Below are positions 9,554 to 17,396 of a stretch of DNA of 64,000 nt, in pieces. A program made the translations under genes and the position numbers. Numbering within the stretch: position 1 is the first letter of the stretch; every line of letters starts with the position of its first letter. Below the pieces are notes generated by a model that saw only the letters and a list, made by a program, of their open reading frames with translations, was not told where the DNA came from and searched no databases. The DNA comes from Paenibacillus sp. FSL M7-0420. GTDB lineage: Bacteria; Bacillota; Bacilli; Paenibacillales; Paenibacillaceae. The stretch lies in the NCBI RefSeq assembly GCF_038002345.1, contig NZ_JBBOCJ010000001.1:2046001-2110000 (forward strand), written 5' to 3'.

Positions 9554-11212
9554 TTAAGATTTAGCCTTTATGTCAATTCGCACTGAATACCCATATTCTT
9601 TAAAAAGGTGCATTAAATTTGAACCATCTAATAATGTGATGGGTTTATCCTTCACGAATTCTCTCGAATCATTACCGAAGTGACTGGTAGTCACTAAGAT
9701 ACCTTTTACTGCACCTTCATTGATCATGGTTCCATAGAGATCGCGGACAGCAGATACCCCAACTACATTATTGTATCGCTTAGCCTGTATTACATATTTT
9801 CCTCCACGAATAGGATCAGGGTCAAAGGCAATAGCATCTACGCCCCCATCACGACTTGCCCTCGTAACATTTACCTCTCCCCCTTCTTTTGAGAATATTT
9901 TGGAAAATAGTTCCCTGACTAAATGCTCAAAATCTTCCCAGGGCATTTCAGCCAAATTATCTGTGGAGTTTAAATCGGCTAATACTGACTTGGATTCAAC
10001 AAACCGAGTATCTTCCTTATTAATTTGCATTATTGGTTTTACTGGAGCCATTTGAGATAAACTTCCTGCAGTGAGTCCTTTTAACTTGCGTACACACTCT
10101 TTGGGGGAGACACGGGATAGGGTAAGGTCTGCAAATTCTGCGTTATTTGTCTGTAAGGATATAATGCAGGAGGTAAAGTCATTTCCTGTTGACTTATCTA
10201 TACCTTTTACCCACCCATTAAATATGATAGATTGGAATTCTTCAATATAAACATTAGTGAAGATTTCGTAGATGGTCCTTAATGCTAGTTGATAAATAGT
10301 ATCTTCGTAAAATTGGTTAAGCTCTTTAACCTTCATATCAATGGAAGTGATTACTTTTCGAGTAGCGATGTATTTGTATTCTATGACTTTTGGGATTTCA
10401 TCGATATTTGGTAAGAAATAATCAATAACTGCTATTCCTGAATGCTGGTCATATTGGATTTCAAATGTTTTATTTAGCTCGTTTGGCAAGTTTGAATTAT
10501 CTAAAATAATGCCAAGATATTGAGTTACTGCATCAGGCAAATTATTTTCGAAATCCCTTTTGAAGGTATCAATATTTCGGTTATGCTCAATTTTATCTTT
10601 TTCGAATTCCTCCTTTTTAAGTAGATAATTACTGTAAGCTTTGTTCTTGCTTGAATTAAAGGATTGCAATGCATTTTCGAAATTTTCTATTGATTTTTGA
10701 ACGTTGTCTTCATGTTTTTGTAAATCTAAATCAAAGGCGTCTCTGGCAATCTGGTGTTGCTTAATTAACTTATTCTTATAATATGGAAAGAGCTTATGCT
10801 TCAGACTTTCTTTAGGTACAGAATATTTTATAAGGTAGAATTGAAAGTCCGGAGCAGGTTCTTTATAGCTGAAGGTTTTGAAGTTTGGTTCGGTATCTGG
10901 GAATGAAAAATCAATGAAGACATCAGTGTTATACATTAAGTCCCAGTTAAAAAGAGGTCCTTTTTCAAGAGCAGAATTTAATAGGGACCGAAAACTCTCT
11001 ATTACTGTAATCGCCTCTGACGTTAGAATCTCCGCTTTCAGTTTCAAGTTCGCCTGACGTTCTCTTGACCGGGCTTTTTTCTCCTGTTCTTTCCATCTAT
11101 TAAGCTGATTTTCTACTTTAATCCTTACATCAAAAGGACTGCTTCCTTTAATTTCCTTACTGCATCCCAAATAAGAATTCTCTATGTATTTTGAATAATT
11201 ATAACGAGTCAA
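9554..11212 (-). CDS. Mrr-like restriction endonuclease-domain protein with long helical N-terminus
   Basis: The 552-residue product is read on the minus strand. The C-terminal 130 residues form a Mrr-type PD-(D/E)xK nuclease domain: WEDFEHLVRELF (about residue 422), a GGVDAIAFD segment carrying the metal-binding Asp (about 455), then the QxK motif in VIQAKRYN (about 473). The end has the usual strand pattern GILVTTSHFG...ITLLDGSNL. Residues about 30-240 are Lys/Glu-rich and probably coiled coil, so it may form oligomers or clamp DNA. In known Mrr_cat proteins this fold cuts DNA, often modified DNA (type IV restriction). No methylase or specificity subunit is adjacent, so it stands alone. Codon use is AT-rich compared with the yhe genes, suggesting acquisition. 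Confidence 0.85.
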   Translation of the reverse strand: MTRYNYSKYIENSYLGCSKEIKGSSPFDVRIKVENQLNRWKEQEKKARSRERQANLKLKAEILTSEAITVIESFRSLLNSALEKGPLFNWDLMYNTDVFIDFSFPDTEPNFKTFSYKEPAPDFQFYLIKYSVPKESLKHKLFPYYKNKLIKQHQIARDAFDLDLQKHEDNVQKSIENFENALQSFNSSKNKAYSNYLLKKEEFEKDKIEHNRNIDTFKRDFENNLPDAVTQYLGIILDNSNLPNELNKTFEIQYDQHSGIAVIDYFLPNIDEIPKVIEYKYIATRKVITSIDMKVKELNQFYEDTIYQLALRTIYEIFTNVYIEEFQSIIFNGWVKGIDKSTGNDFTSCIISLQTNNAEFADLTLSRVSPKECVRKLKGLTAGSLSQMAPVKPIMQINKEDTRFVESKSVLADLNSTDNLAEMPWEDFEHLVRELFSKIFSKEGGEVNVTRASRDGGVDAIAFDPDPIRGGKYVIQAKRYNNVVGVSAVRDLYGTMINEGAVKGILVTTSHFGNDSREFVKDKPITLLDGSNLMHLFKEYGYSVRIDIKAKS

Positions 11213-11308
11213 TTGTCTTCACCTAATCTAGATTCTCCATCGGATGGAGTAGTTGCTGTATAACTTGTGTAAAGAACTTAAGTCCTTATTTGATTAACCA
11301 TTCTCATT

Positions 11309-11533
11309 TTAACACATTCCCTCAATCGCTTGAACAGCCAGCCTCAAAGCCTTAATTCTCCGCTCCAAAAGCGTTCTTTGTGGACTGCCCGCCTTTGACT
11401 TGGCATAACTGTTCTCCACTGAAGGGGTTAAACCAGTGAGAACCTTGCCGGCCTCAGCTAAATCTTCATGTGTATATGAATACATTTTCCATGTGTGCAC
11501 TATCCTTTCTTTGCTTCTGAATTTATAATTCAT
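11309..11533 (-). CDS. Small hypothetical protein (74 aa)
   Basis: The product is 74 residues, Lys/Arg/Ala-rich, with a helical C-terminus (TLLERRIKALRLAVQAIE). The ribosome binding site at the first ATG is weak; an AAAGGATAG lies inside the frame, before an internal ATG (M17), so the true protein may be about 58 residues. I do not recognise a family. It sits between the Mrr-like gene and the lipoprotein fossil and could be a remnant of either acquisition. Confidence 0.4.
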   Translation of the reverse strand: MNYKFRSKERIVHTWKMYSYTHEDLAEAGKVLTGLTPSVENSYAKSKAGSPQRTLLERRIKALRLAVQAIEGMC

Positions 11534-11569
11534 GCCAGTTTTTATTTCATATGCTCATCGTGATAACTC

Positions 11570-11745
11570 GGACTATTAACCGACTCGCCGTCGCCTATAG
11601 GGTGAACGTGGATCATTGGATAGACATCTATTTTTTGTTGTGTGTGTTTCCCATTAACCTGCTTGAACGAACATTCCCGAAAGATGTGCTTGCGAAGGAC
11701 GTAACGTCACAGTCTAATATAGACATCATGAATGAGATCTTATTT
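11570..11745 (-). pseudogene. Fossil copy of the lipoprotein locus (leader plus C-terminal fragment)
   Basis: Read on the minus strand, 11572-11650 translates to fragments such as IDV..MIHVH.IGDGESVNS, closely matching KLDVDQMIHGHTIGDGESVSS of the intact lipoprotein gene at 13922-14365. At the DNA level the run ACCGACTCGCCGTCGCCTAT is identical in both places. Next to it, about 11690-11735 matches the leader of the intact gene (about 14400-14445; TGCGAAGGA, GTAAC and ATATAGA blocks). The N-terminal coding part is missing, so this is an internally deleted, decayed second copy. The plus-strand reading frame running across it is not a gene. Confidence 0.7.
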
Positions 11746-11769
11746 ATACAAACCAAAGGAGGGCAAGGG

Positions 11770-12274
11770 TTGGAGCTTACAATAGGGAAATTTGCCAGCG
11801 CAGTCAATACAACGATTAGGACACGTAGACATTATGAGCAACTTGAACTGCTTGTTCCGGGTAAGCGAAATGAATTAAATTGACTTAACTACTGAAGATC
11901 TTATGTTACTTATGAATGCTATCCGGTTAGAAGAAGATCAAAGAGTGATATTAAATCAATATTTCTCAGCAAACACGGTAGATACTATAATGCCAAAAGG
12001 TAAATCTCAACAATCCGAATTAGATAGGTTGAATATGAGGCTGTTATCTTTTTTCCAAGCAGCAATCCAAAATGAACTACCCCCCGAAAGTCACGAAGTA
12101 CAGAGAGAATTAAAAGAACTGTTAGAAAGGGTACCTGTATCTATAGATGAGCTGTCTGATTCAAAACAGTACCTGGAACAAAAGCTGGACATCTATAAAA
12201 GCTTATTGCCTGTTGATGTGGTGGAGTTTGCAGGACAAGCGATCCAAGTGTTTTATAAAAAGGGTAATGAATAA
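11770..12274 (+). pseudogene. Broken MerR-family regulator
   Basis: A TTG start lies 6 bases after a strong AAAGGAGGG. It opens a typical MerR winged-helix N-terminus (ELTIGKFASAVNTTIRTRRHYEQLELL, given here only as its landmarks TIGKFASAV, RHYEQLELL) that stops after 37 codons. A second frame picks up at about 11885 (TTEDLMLLMNAIRLEEDQ...) and runs to 12274 as a helical effector-like part of about 130 residues. The rest of the DNA-binding domain, about 30 residues, is absent. A frameshift or internal deletion near 11880 explains this. An unusual Arg in RTRRHYEQ, where the family usually has a hydrophobic residue, also suggests decay. It probably once controlled the adjacent protease gene. 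Confidence 0.7.
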
Positions 12275-12290
12275 AGGGGTGACTTTAGGT

Positions 12291-12899
12291 ATGAGTTCGT
12301 TAAGTTCGAGACAGCATTATAAGCTATTGCTGCAAATCTTGCTGGGATTAACACCATTTTTAATATTGGGTCTGATCCTTATTGGGATTTTTAGGTGGGG
12401 AGAGATCATGCCCTTTATGGTTTCGCTGTTTGTCCCGGATGAGTTCTCTTATCTTTCAGTCACCTTACTGGGCTTGATCGTCGGTACGACTATAGTATTA
12501 ATTAGCATAGGTCTCATCATAAAAACAAACACAGAGCTTCCTCCATCGCAAGGTGCGGAAATGATCAATAAATTATTGAAGACTCCAAGCGGTATTGCCG
12601 TTAGTTCACTGGGGGGAAGCTTTTTTGAAGAGTTTTTCTTCAGGGGTGTATTAATAGGGTTGTTTATTGGTTATAGCCCGATCATCGACGGAGTCGTCAT
12701 TCTTATAAGCTCCTTTCTATTCTGGATCATACACGTACCGCAATATAAAGGCATTTATGTAGCCTACGCTATCGTATTTATTAATGGGCTGGTCTGTGCT
12801 TTATTGTTTTATTATACAGGTTCCTTGATTCCTGCCATCCTTGTACATGCGATTTACAATCTTGGAATAGGGATTTATTTTATAAAAAGAAGCTATTAG
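12291..12899 (+). CDS. CPBP (CAAX/Abi) family intramembrane metalloprotease
   Basis: I chose ATG 12291 because AAAGGGGTGA lies 8 bases upstream; an in-frame ATG at 12267 is less well placed. The 202-residue product has several hydrophobic membrane segments. Family motifs are clear: EEFFFRGVL (EExxxR, residues about 112-120), WIIHVPQY (F/WxxxH) and HAIYNLG near the C-terminus. CPBP proteases are membrane glutamic/metal-type proteases, often tied to bacteriocin self-immunity or signalling. It begins 16 bases after the wrecked MerR gene, so it has probably lost its dedicated regulator. Confidence 0.85.
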   Translation: MSSLSSRQHYKLLLQILLGLTPFLILGLILIGIFRWGEIMPFMVSLFVPDEFSYLSVTLLGLIVGTTIVLISIGLIIKTNTELPPSQGAEMINKLLKTPSGIAVSSLGGSFFEEFFFRGVLIGLFIGYSPIIDGVVILISSFLFWIIHVPQYKGIYVAYAIVFINGLVCALLFYYTGSLIPAILVHAIYNLGIGIYFIKRSY

Positions 12900-13026
12900 G
12901 TTTACCATTCATTCTCCTCTTCAAATTCCCTTTGATTACATTAAAAGGATGTTTAGTAGGGTTAGAGATTAAATAATCCATTACATAAAAGAAACACATT
13001 TATAATTTAGAAGGGCAGGTGAATTA

Positions 13027-13119
13027 ATGCGGAACCTCATATGCTCATTGCCGGAAGCAGAGTATGATCTTGAAAGAACGCTTTTTGATACTATTCTCGA
13101 AAGGTGCCGTGCAGATTAA
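13027..13119 (+). CDS. Possible 30-aa leader peptide or gene remnant upstream of the methyltransferase
   Basis: An ATG behind AAGGGCAGGTGAATTA opens 30 codons ending in TAATG, where the stop overlaps the ATG of the methyltransferase gene. The peptide is acidic with two Cys. The ribosome binding site is good and the overlap suggests translational coupling, so it may be a leader peptide; equally it may be the 5' stub of a truncated gene. No family recognised. Confidence 0.35.
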   Translation: MRNLICSLPEAEYDLERTLFDTILERCRAD

Positions 13120-13943
13120 TGAACAGGGATGAATTATTTTCTCATGTCCAAAAATTTTCTGAAGACCAATACTCCAATGAACACCGCTTGAATGCAAGAA
13201 TACAGTTGTATCAGTATTGTGAACATAAGAGGGATTGGCATGAATGGGTATTTGAGCATTTGGGACTTACCGAGGGTCTGAAGATTGCAGAAATCGGTTG
13301 TGGGACCGGTGTGTTGTGGGAAAAAAACATGAGTAAATTACCATCCAAATCGGAAATTGTCTTGACTGATGCTTCAAGAGGAATGGTAGTGACGGCAAAA
13401 GGGAGTATCAATGATCCCCTAAATCGGTTTCACTATGAAGTCGTTGATGCTGAGAAGATGCCTTGGCCGGATCATTCATTTGAGGTTTTGATTGCGAACC
13501 ACCTGCTGTACCATTTTCAGGACCACAGGAAGATTTTCTCTGAAATCAACCGCGTATTGGTTCCTAATGGAACGGCGTACGCCTCAACTGTAAGCGCGAA
13601 CAATTATAGAGAACTATTGCAGCTCATACTGAAGTTTGACGGCAGACTGTCTTTTTTTAATGAAGCCGTTAAGAACTTCAACCTGGAGAATGGCCAGGAT
13701 ATCCTCGGCAAATATTTTAAGGTAACAGCCCAATACGTATTGCAAAATGATATTGTCATACATTCGGCTGCGCCGCTCATTTTATATGTGGCCTCCTATT
13801 TTAGCGAAGACCAATTACATATTCTGACCGACAGGTTCAATGAACTCTGCGATTATTTACAAGGGACTCTTGAACGTTCGGGAGCACTGCGTATCACCAA
13901 TCGAAATGTTTTATTTCAATATCAAAGAGTTTCAACAGGATAG
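13119..13943 (+). CDS. Class I SAM-dependent methyltransferase
   Basis: I chose ATG 13119 (274 residues); an in-frame GTG at 13104 would add five residues. The Rossmann SAM-binding motif I is AEIGCGTGVLW (about residues 59-69), followed by the acidic post-II residue in VLTDASRGM and motif II/III in EVVDAEKMPWPDHSFEVLIANHLLYHF, typical of Methyltransf_11 proteins. The C-terminal half is helical and probably binds the unknown substrate. The gene's last 22 bases overlap the convergent lipoprotein gene. Start coupling to the upstream short frame is possible. The substrate cannot be told from sequence. Confidence 0.85.
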   Translation: MNRDELFSHVQKFSEDQYSNEHRLNARIQLYQYCEHKRDWHEWVFEHLGLTEGLKIAEIGCGTGVLWEKNMSKLPSKSEIVLTDASRGMVVTAKGSINDPLNRFHYEVVDAEKMPWPDHSFEVLIANHLLYHFQDHRKIFSEINRVLVPNGTAYASTVSANNYRELLQLILKFDGRLSFFNEAVKNFNLENGQDILGKYFKVTAQYVLQNDIVIHSAAPLILYVASYFSEDQLHILTDRFNELCDYLQGTLERSGALRITNRNVLFQYQRVSTG

Positions 13944-14365
13944 TCAGGATTAGGAGTGTTTTTAAGCTCAGCTTCTGTTCCTACGAAAAAGCTCTGCACC
14001 GTAGGTCCCTCGATTGTACCGGAACTACTAACCGACTCGCCGTCGCCTATAGTATGACCATGGATCATTTGATCGACATCTAATTTTTGCTGCTTATTTT
14101 GTTCATCATAGTAATAAAATTCTTCGAAAGATATCCCATATTCAACATCTGGAGTGGATGTTTTTAATACTCCAGATTCAGGAATGGTAAAAATGTTTCT
14201 CCCATGATCCTGTTTGATAGCGTTAAACCCCTCTTGATTATAAATAATCTGTACCCAGCCCACATAATTATTTGGAATAAGATATGTATTTAGTTTGCTT
14301 TTATTAGAGTTGCAGGATGCAAGGAGCAGCACCAAAGGAACGAATAGTAATAGTAACTTTTTCAT
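13922..14365 (-). CDS. Small lipoprotein (DUF6843-like)
   Basis: The 147-residue product has a lipoprotein signal peptide: MKKLLLLFVPLVLL and lipobox LASC, with Cys18 as the lipidated residue. The mature part has YLIPNNYVGWVQIIYN, followed by a 'LKTSTPD' turn, a pattern I associate with DUF6843 lipoproteins; the family name is from memory. It overlaps the end of the convergent methyltransferase gene by 22 bases. A decayed second copy with its leader lies 2.4 kb away at 11570-11745. Function unknown; it would sit on the outer face of the membrane. Confidence 0.75.
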   Translation of the reverse strand: MKKLLLLFVPLVLLLASCNSNKSKLNTYLIPNNYVGWVQIIYNQEGFNAIKQDHGRNIFTIPESGVLKTSTPDVEYGISFEEFYYYDEQNKQQKLDVDQMIHGHTIGDGESVSSSGTIEGPTVQSFFVGTEAELKNTPNPDYPVETL

Positions 14366-14395
14366 GTACTATAACCTCCGTGAATTTGAATTGAA

Positions 14396-14446
14396 ATATG
14401 TAGCCTGCGAAGGATGTAACATCACAATACAATATAGATATCATAA
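14396..14446. repeat. Leader segment shared with the fossil locus at 11690-11735
   Basis: Upstream of the lipoprotein gene, blocks GCCTGCGAAGGATGTAACAT and ATATAGATATCAT match the fossil locus with a few substitutions. In the fossil the same blocks run into the MerR ribosome binding site. The rest of 14366-14570 shows no gene that I can support. Confidence 0.55.
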
Positions 14447-14570
14447 GGGGGTCAAATTATAAAAAAGTAAAGTCGGGTGTTGACTGGAACTAGAGAAATG
14501 AGCTGCTCCGGATGCCGCATCAGTATAGTAGGGCTCAATATTCCAGTACGAATCGTCAAGTTGATAGCGG

Positions 14571-14610
14571 AAAAGACAGCCGCTCTCCACAAGGCAGGGA
14601 CGACTGTCTT
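14571..14610 (-). terminator. Possible terminator of the YheC/YheD cluster
   Basis: Read on the minus strand, AAGACAG pairs with CTGTCTT and the stem extends with G-T pairs around a roughly 14-base loop, followed by TTTT. It lies just past the last gene of the reverse-strand cluster. Confidence 0.5.
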
Positions 14611-14624
14611 ATCTAGATATTAAC

Positions 14625-15755
14625 CTACTCCTCAACCACCTTAGAAGAACTAGGCGTGTTCTTATTCTTATACACCCACATCGCGTACTCCAGCGGGCGG
14701 ACCAGCGCTTTGCGGTAGGTGCTGTTGTCGCCGGAGCGGGCGAAGACCTCGCGGGCGGGCTTAGGGTTGACTTCCAGCACGTAGATCCGGCCCTCGCGGT
14801 CGATGGCGAGATCCAGGGCCAGCTCGCAGAGGGCGCCGAAGCTGTCTTCAAGATAGGCGGCTGCCTCGATCCCCAGCTTCTCGGCAGCGCGCATGGCCTT
14901 GTCGGCCCGATCTTCGCTGCCGAGCCACTGCTTCAGCAGCGTCTCGGCCTTCATGGCATGCCCGCCGCCATGAAGGTTCGAGGTGACGCTGCGGGCGGCG
15001 CCCACCCGGCCGGCCATGCCGGTGAACTCCCAGTCGCCCTGGCCGTTCTTCTGCACCAGCATCCGGTAATCGTGGAACCGGCCGCTGGGCAACCGCAGCG
15101 GGATGCCCTGCTGCACGAGGAATTTACCGCTGATGCACCACTGGCGGACGATGGTCTCCAGCCGGTTCAGCGACACCTTGCGCGGGGCGATGATCTGGCG
15201 GCTCTGGCGGCGTCCCTGGATATCGAAGAGGGACTTGCCTTCACGCTGGCGTTCGATCCGCAGGATGCCGCGCCCCCCGGTGCCGTTAATCGGCTTGACG
15301 TAGACGACGGGGCTTACTTTCAGCATCCGGTGCAGATCGGCAGAGGACTGGTAGAGCAGCGTCTCCGGCATATGGGTCCGGAAGCGGCTCCGCTGGGAGA
15401 AGGTCTGATGCACCGTCCATTTATTGCGCAGCGGACGGTTCAGGAAGGTCAGATGGTCGTACCGCGCACGGAAGCGCAGCAGCTGCTGGAAGCGCTGGCT
15501 GCGCTGAATCCGGCAGCGGTCATAGATCATATTCGGGAAGGAGCGCCATTTGCGCGACCATACTCCGCTTTTGACATCATAGACCATGGCATTGATCAGG
15601 TCCTTGCTGACATGTACATCTGCCGGGGTGAACACAAAGACATCCAATCCAATCCGGCTGCCTTCGATAATCATCCTCCGGTATACACTTTTCTCTTCGA
15701 GCTGCTTGGCGTCGTTCATATACAGGGTGAGGATGCCTAGGACGGGCTCTGGCAC
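14625..15755 (-). CDS. YheC/YheD-family ATP-grasp protein (copy 1)
   Basis: A GTG start lies 7 bases after AAGGAGGTGA, a near-perfect ribosome binding site. The 376-residue product has the YheC/D layout: N-terminal Rossmann-like part, IYDRC substrate region, then an ATP-grasp core with YVKPINGTGGRGILRI (nucleotide-binding loop, about 155-170), the DYRMLVQKNGQGDWEFTG strand block and metal-binding LDLAIDREGRIYVLEVNPKP (about 318-337). B. subtilis YheC and YheD are spore-coat-associated; the ligation they catalyse is not established as far as I know. It overlaps the GNAT gene end by 19 bases. Its 'LEVNPKPARE' end differs slightly from the 'EANSKPGR' of other copies, suggesting specialised substrate use. 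Confidence 0.88.
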   Translation of the reverse strand: MPEPVLGILTLYMNDAKQLEEKSVYRRMIIEGSRIGLDVFVFTPADVHVSKDLINAMVYDVKSGVWSRKWRSFPNMIYDRCRIQRSQRFQQLLRFRARYDHLTFLNRPLRNKWTVHQTFSQRSRFRTHMPETLLYQSSADLHRMLKVSPVVYVKPINGTGGRGILRIERQREGKSLFDIQGRRQSRQIIAPRKVSLNRLETIVRQWCISGKFLVQQGIPLRLPSGRFHDYRMLVQKNGQGDWEFTGMAGRVGAARSVTSNLHGGGHAMKAETLLKQWLGSEDRADKAMRAAEKLGIEAAAYLEDSFGALCELALDLAIDREGRIYVLEVNPKPAREVFARSGDNSTYRKALVRPLEYAMWVYKNKNTPSSSKVVEE

Positions 15756-16255
15756 AGGAGTTCACCTCCTTGCGGGAGAATGGCGGGATCAACTTCGCTC
15801 CTCGGGGAACGCAAGAGCAGGGTGGGCTTGCCTGTAGGTCCGGTGACCAGATCAACAGCGGAAAGGCCGATGTTGAAGCACATCTTGAGGCTGGCTGCAT
15901 TGTCGCAGGCGACTTGGCATTCCAGCTGCCCGAGGCGCTCCAGCTGTGCAGCAAGCAGGGCTGTGCCCGTATGCCTGTTCCGGTACAGGGGATGGACGGC
16001 GACTACACAGGCCTCCTTGCCGAAGCCGGACACGAAGCTGACGCCTGCGAGCTGGCGGCCGTTCTGACCCCGCACCGTGGCAACGAGCAGGGAGACCCCC
16101 GGCAGGGCGAGCTGATCCGTTGTCAGCCGGGCCAGCCTCCTGCATCCGCGAAGTGTAATCCGCTGCTCCCCATACTCCCTCAGGAACTCAAGCAATCCGT
16201 TTCGCCTGGATTCCCACTGTACGGGATTGCTGTCGTAGAGTGAGGATATCTGCAT
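15737..16255 (-). CDS. GNAT-fold acetyltransferase within the ATP-grasp cluster
   Basis: The 172-residue product has the GNAT core: VVAVHPLYRNRHTGTALL (acetyl-CoA pyrophosphate-binding loop; here RNRHTGT in place of the usual Q/RxxGxG/A) and the later CDNAASLKMCFNIGL strand-helix typical of the fold. N-acyltransferases of this fold move acetyl or aminoacyl groups. It is embedded between ATP-grasp copies 1 and 2 with a 19-base overlap downstream, so it is almost certainly co-transcribed and may modify the same coat component. The loop deviates from the strict consensus, so activity is not assured. Confidence 0.75.
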   Translation of the reverse strand: MQISSLYDSNPVQWESRRNGLLEFLREYGEQRITLRGCRRLARLTTDQLALPGVSLLVATVRGQNGRQLAGVSFVSGFGKEACVVAVHPLYRNRHTGTALLAAQLERLGQLECQVACDNAASLKMCFNIGLSAVDLVTGPTGKPTLLLRSPRSEVDPAILPQGGELLCQSPS

Positions 16256-16283
16256 GGTGTCACTTCCTTTGACGGGTAATGGA

Positions 16284-17396
16284 TTATTTGGATTGTCGGG
16301 ACAGATGATTGCCGTATTGGAAAATGCGTTCGAGCGACAGCTTGCGGATGGCCGGCTCGTCGAATTTCATCGGGCGGGAATTGGCTTCAAAAAACCATAC
16401 TCCGCCTTCTTCATCGACCCCGAGGTCCATCGACATCTCGCCCAGCATGCTGGATGAAGCCCGCTCAATCTGCCGGGCCACCAGCAGCGCCGTGGTAGAG
16501 ACATTCTTCAGGATAACCTCTGCCTGCTCGGGCCCGAAGGTTCCCTCCAGCATGCTGGAGGGGTCTTCAATGCTGCCGCCGCGCGGCACATGGGTGGTGA
16601 TGCTGCGGGCCCCGGCCAGCCGGGCGCCGATGCCGGTTACCGCCCAGGCGCCCCGGCCGTTCTTCTGCAGCAGCACCCGCAGATCGAAGGGGCGGCCGCG
16701 GTGTCCGGCAAGCACGATGGCTTGCTGGACAATATAGCGGGCGGACCCTTTTTCCCGGCCGATCCGGGCCCATAGCCGTTCGACAGACGCGGCTTTGTAG
16801 GTGGTGTTTTTTTTGCCGCTCTGAATCTGCAGCCGGTAGGGAAGGAGAGTGTCCGGCCGGTATCCCAGCCGCATGATGCCTTTGCCCGCCTTGCCCTTCT
16901 CCGGCTTGAGATAGAGGCTCTCGTGATTCTTCAGCATCGCGGTAAGGGTCGCTGCGCTGCGCAGGCGCCGGGTTTTGGGCACATGCCTCGAGGTTGCTTT
17001 GGATTCCTTGAGCCACTCGAAGAGATTCCATTTATTGAAGAAGCTCGGATTGTACAGTGAGATTTCGGGATGCTCCAGACACTCGGCAATTTTGCGCGCG
17101 ACCGGTGCCTTCTCCTCCTCCTCGCGGTTGGGAATCCGGTTATAGATGACCTGCGGCAGCGGAACAGGAATGGCATACCAGAGCCTTCCGCTGGCGGAGG
17201 GCACGTAGCCGGTCACGGTCTGTTCATTCAGCTTCAGGTCACGGACCGTGATGACATAGACCATATAGCCCATTTCTCTGCCGGTACGGATAATGTCGCG
17301 AAAGTTATTGCGGTTACCGCGGAACTGCTTAAGCCGGTCACTGGTGGTCAGAATGGCGATTACGGGCTTGCTGGGATCGGGTATCCGGCTGTTCAC
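16284..17396 (-). CDS. YheC/YheD-family ATP-grasp protein (copy 2)
   Basis: The 370-residue product starts at GTG that overlaps the previous gene's stop (GTGA), behind a GGAGGGATGA site. Features: VIYNRIPNR region near residue 90, FNKWNLFEWL helix, KPEKGKAGKGIMRLG nucleotide loop (about 165-180), FDLRVLLQKNGRGAWAVTG, and MDLGVDEEGGVWFFEANSRP metal site. It lacks the long N-terminal extension of copies 3 and 5. Tight coupling to its neighbours implies one operon, probably expressed late in sporulation by analogy with yheCD; I could not find a convincing mother-cell promoter. Confidence 0.88.
   Translation of the reverse strand: MNSRIPDPSKPVIAILTTSDRLKQFRGNRNNFRDIIRTGREMGYMVYVITVRDLKLNEQTVTGYVPSASGRLWYAIPVPLPQVIYNRIPNREEEEKAPVARKIAECLEHPEISLYNPSFFNKWNLFEWLKESKATSRHVPKTRRLRSAATLTAMLKNHESLYLKPEKGKAGKGIMRLGYRPDTLLPYRLQIQSGKKNTTYKAASVERLWARIGREKGSARYIVQQAIVLAGHRGRPFDLRVLLQKNGRGAWAVTGIGARLAGARSITTHVPRGGSIEDPSSMLEGTFGPEQAEVILKNVSTTALLVARQIERASSSMLGEMSMDLGVDEEGGVWFFEANSRPMKFDEPAIRKLSLERIFQYGNHLSRQSK

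Noticed and set aside
11551..11883. A 110-aa plus-strand gene
   Set aside because: It fuses antisense of the lipoprotein fossil with the MerR stub; the true MerR start is the TTG at 11770 behind AAAGGAGGG.
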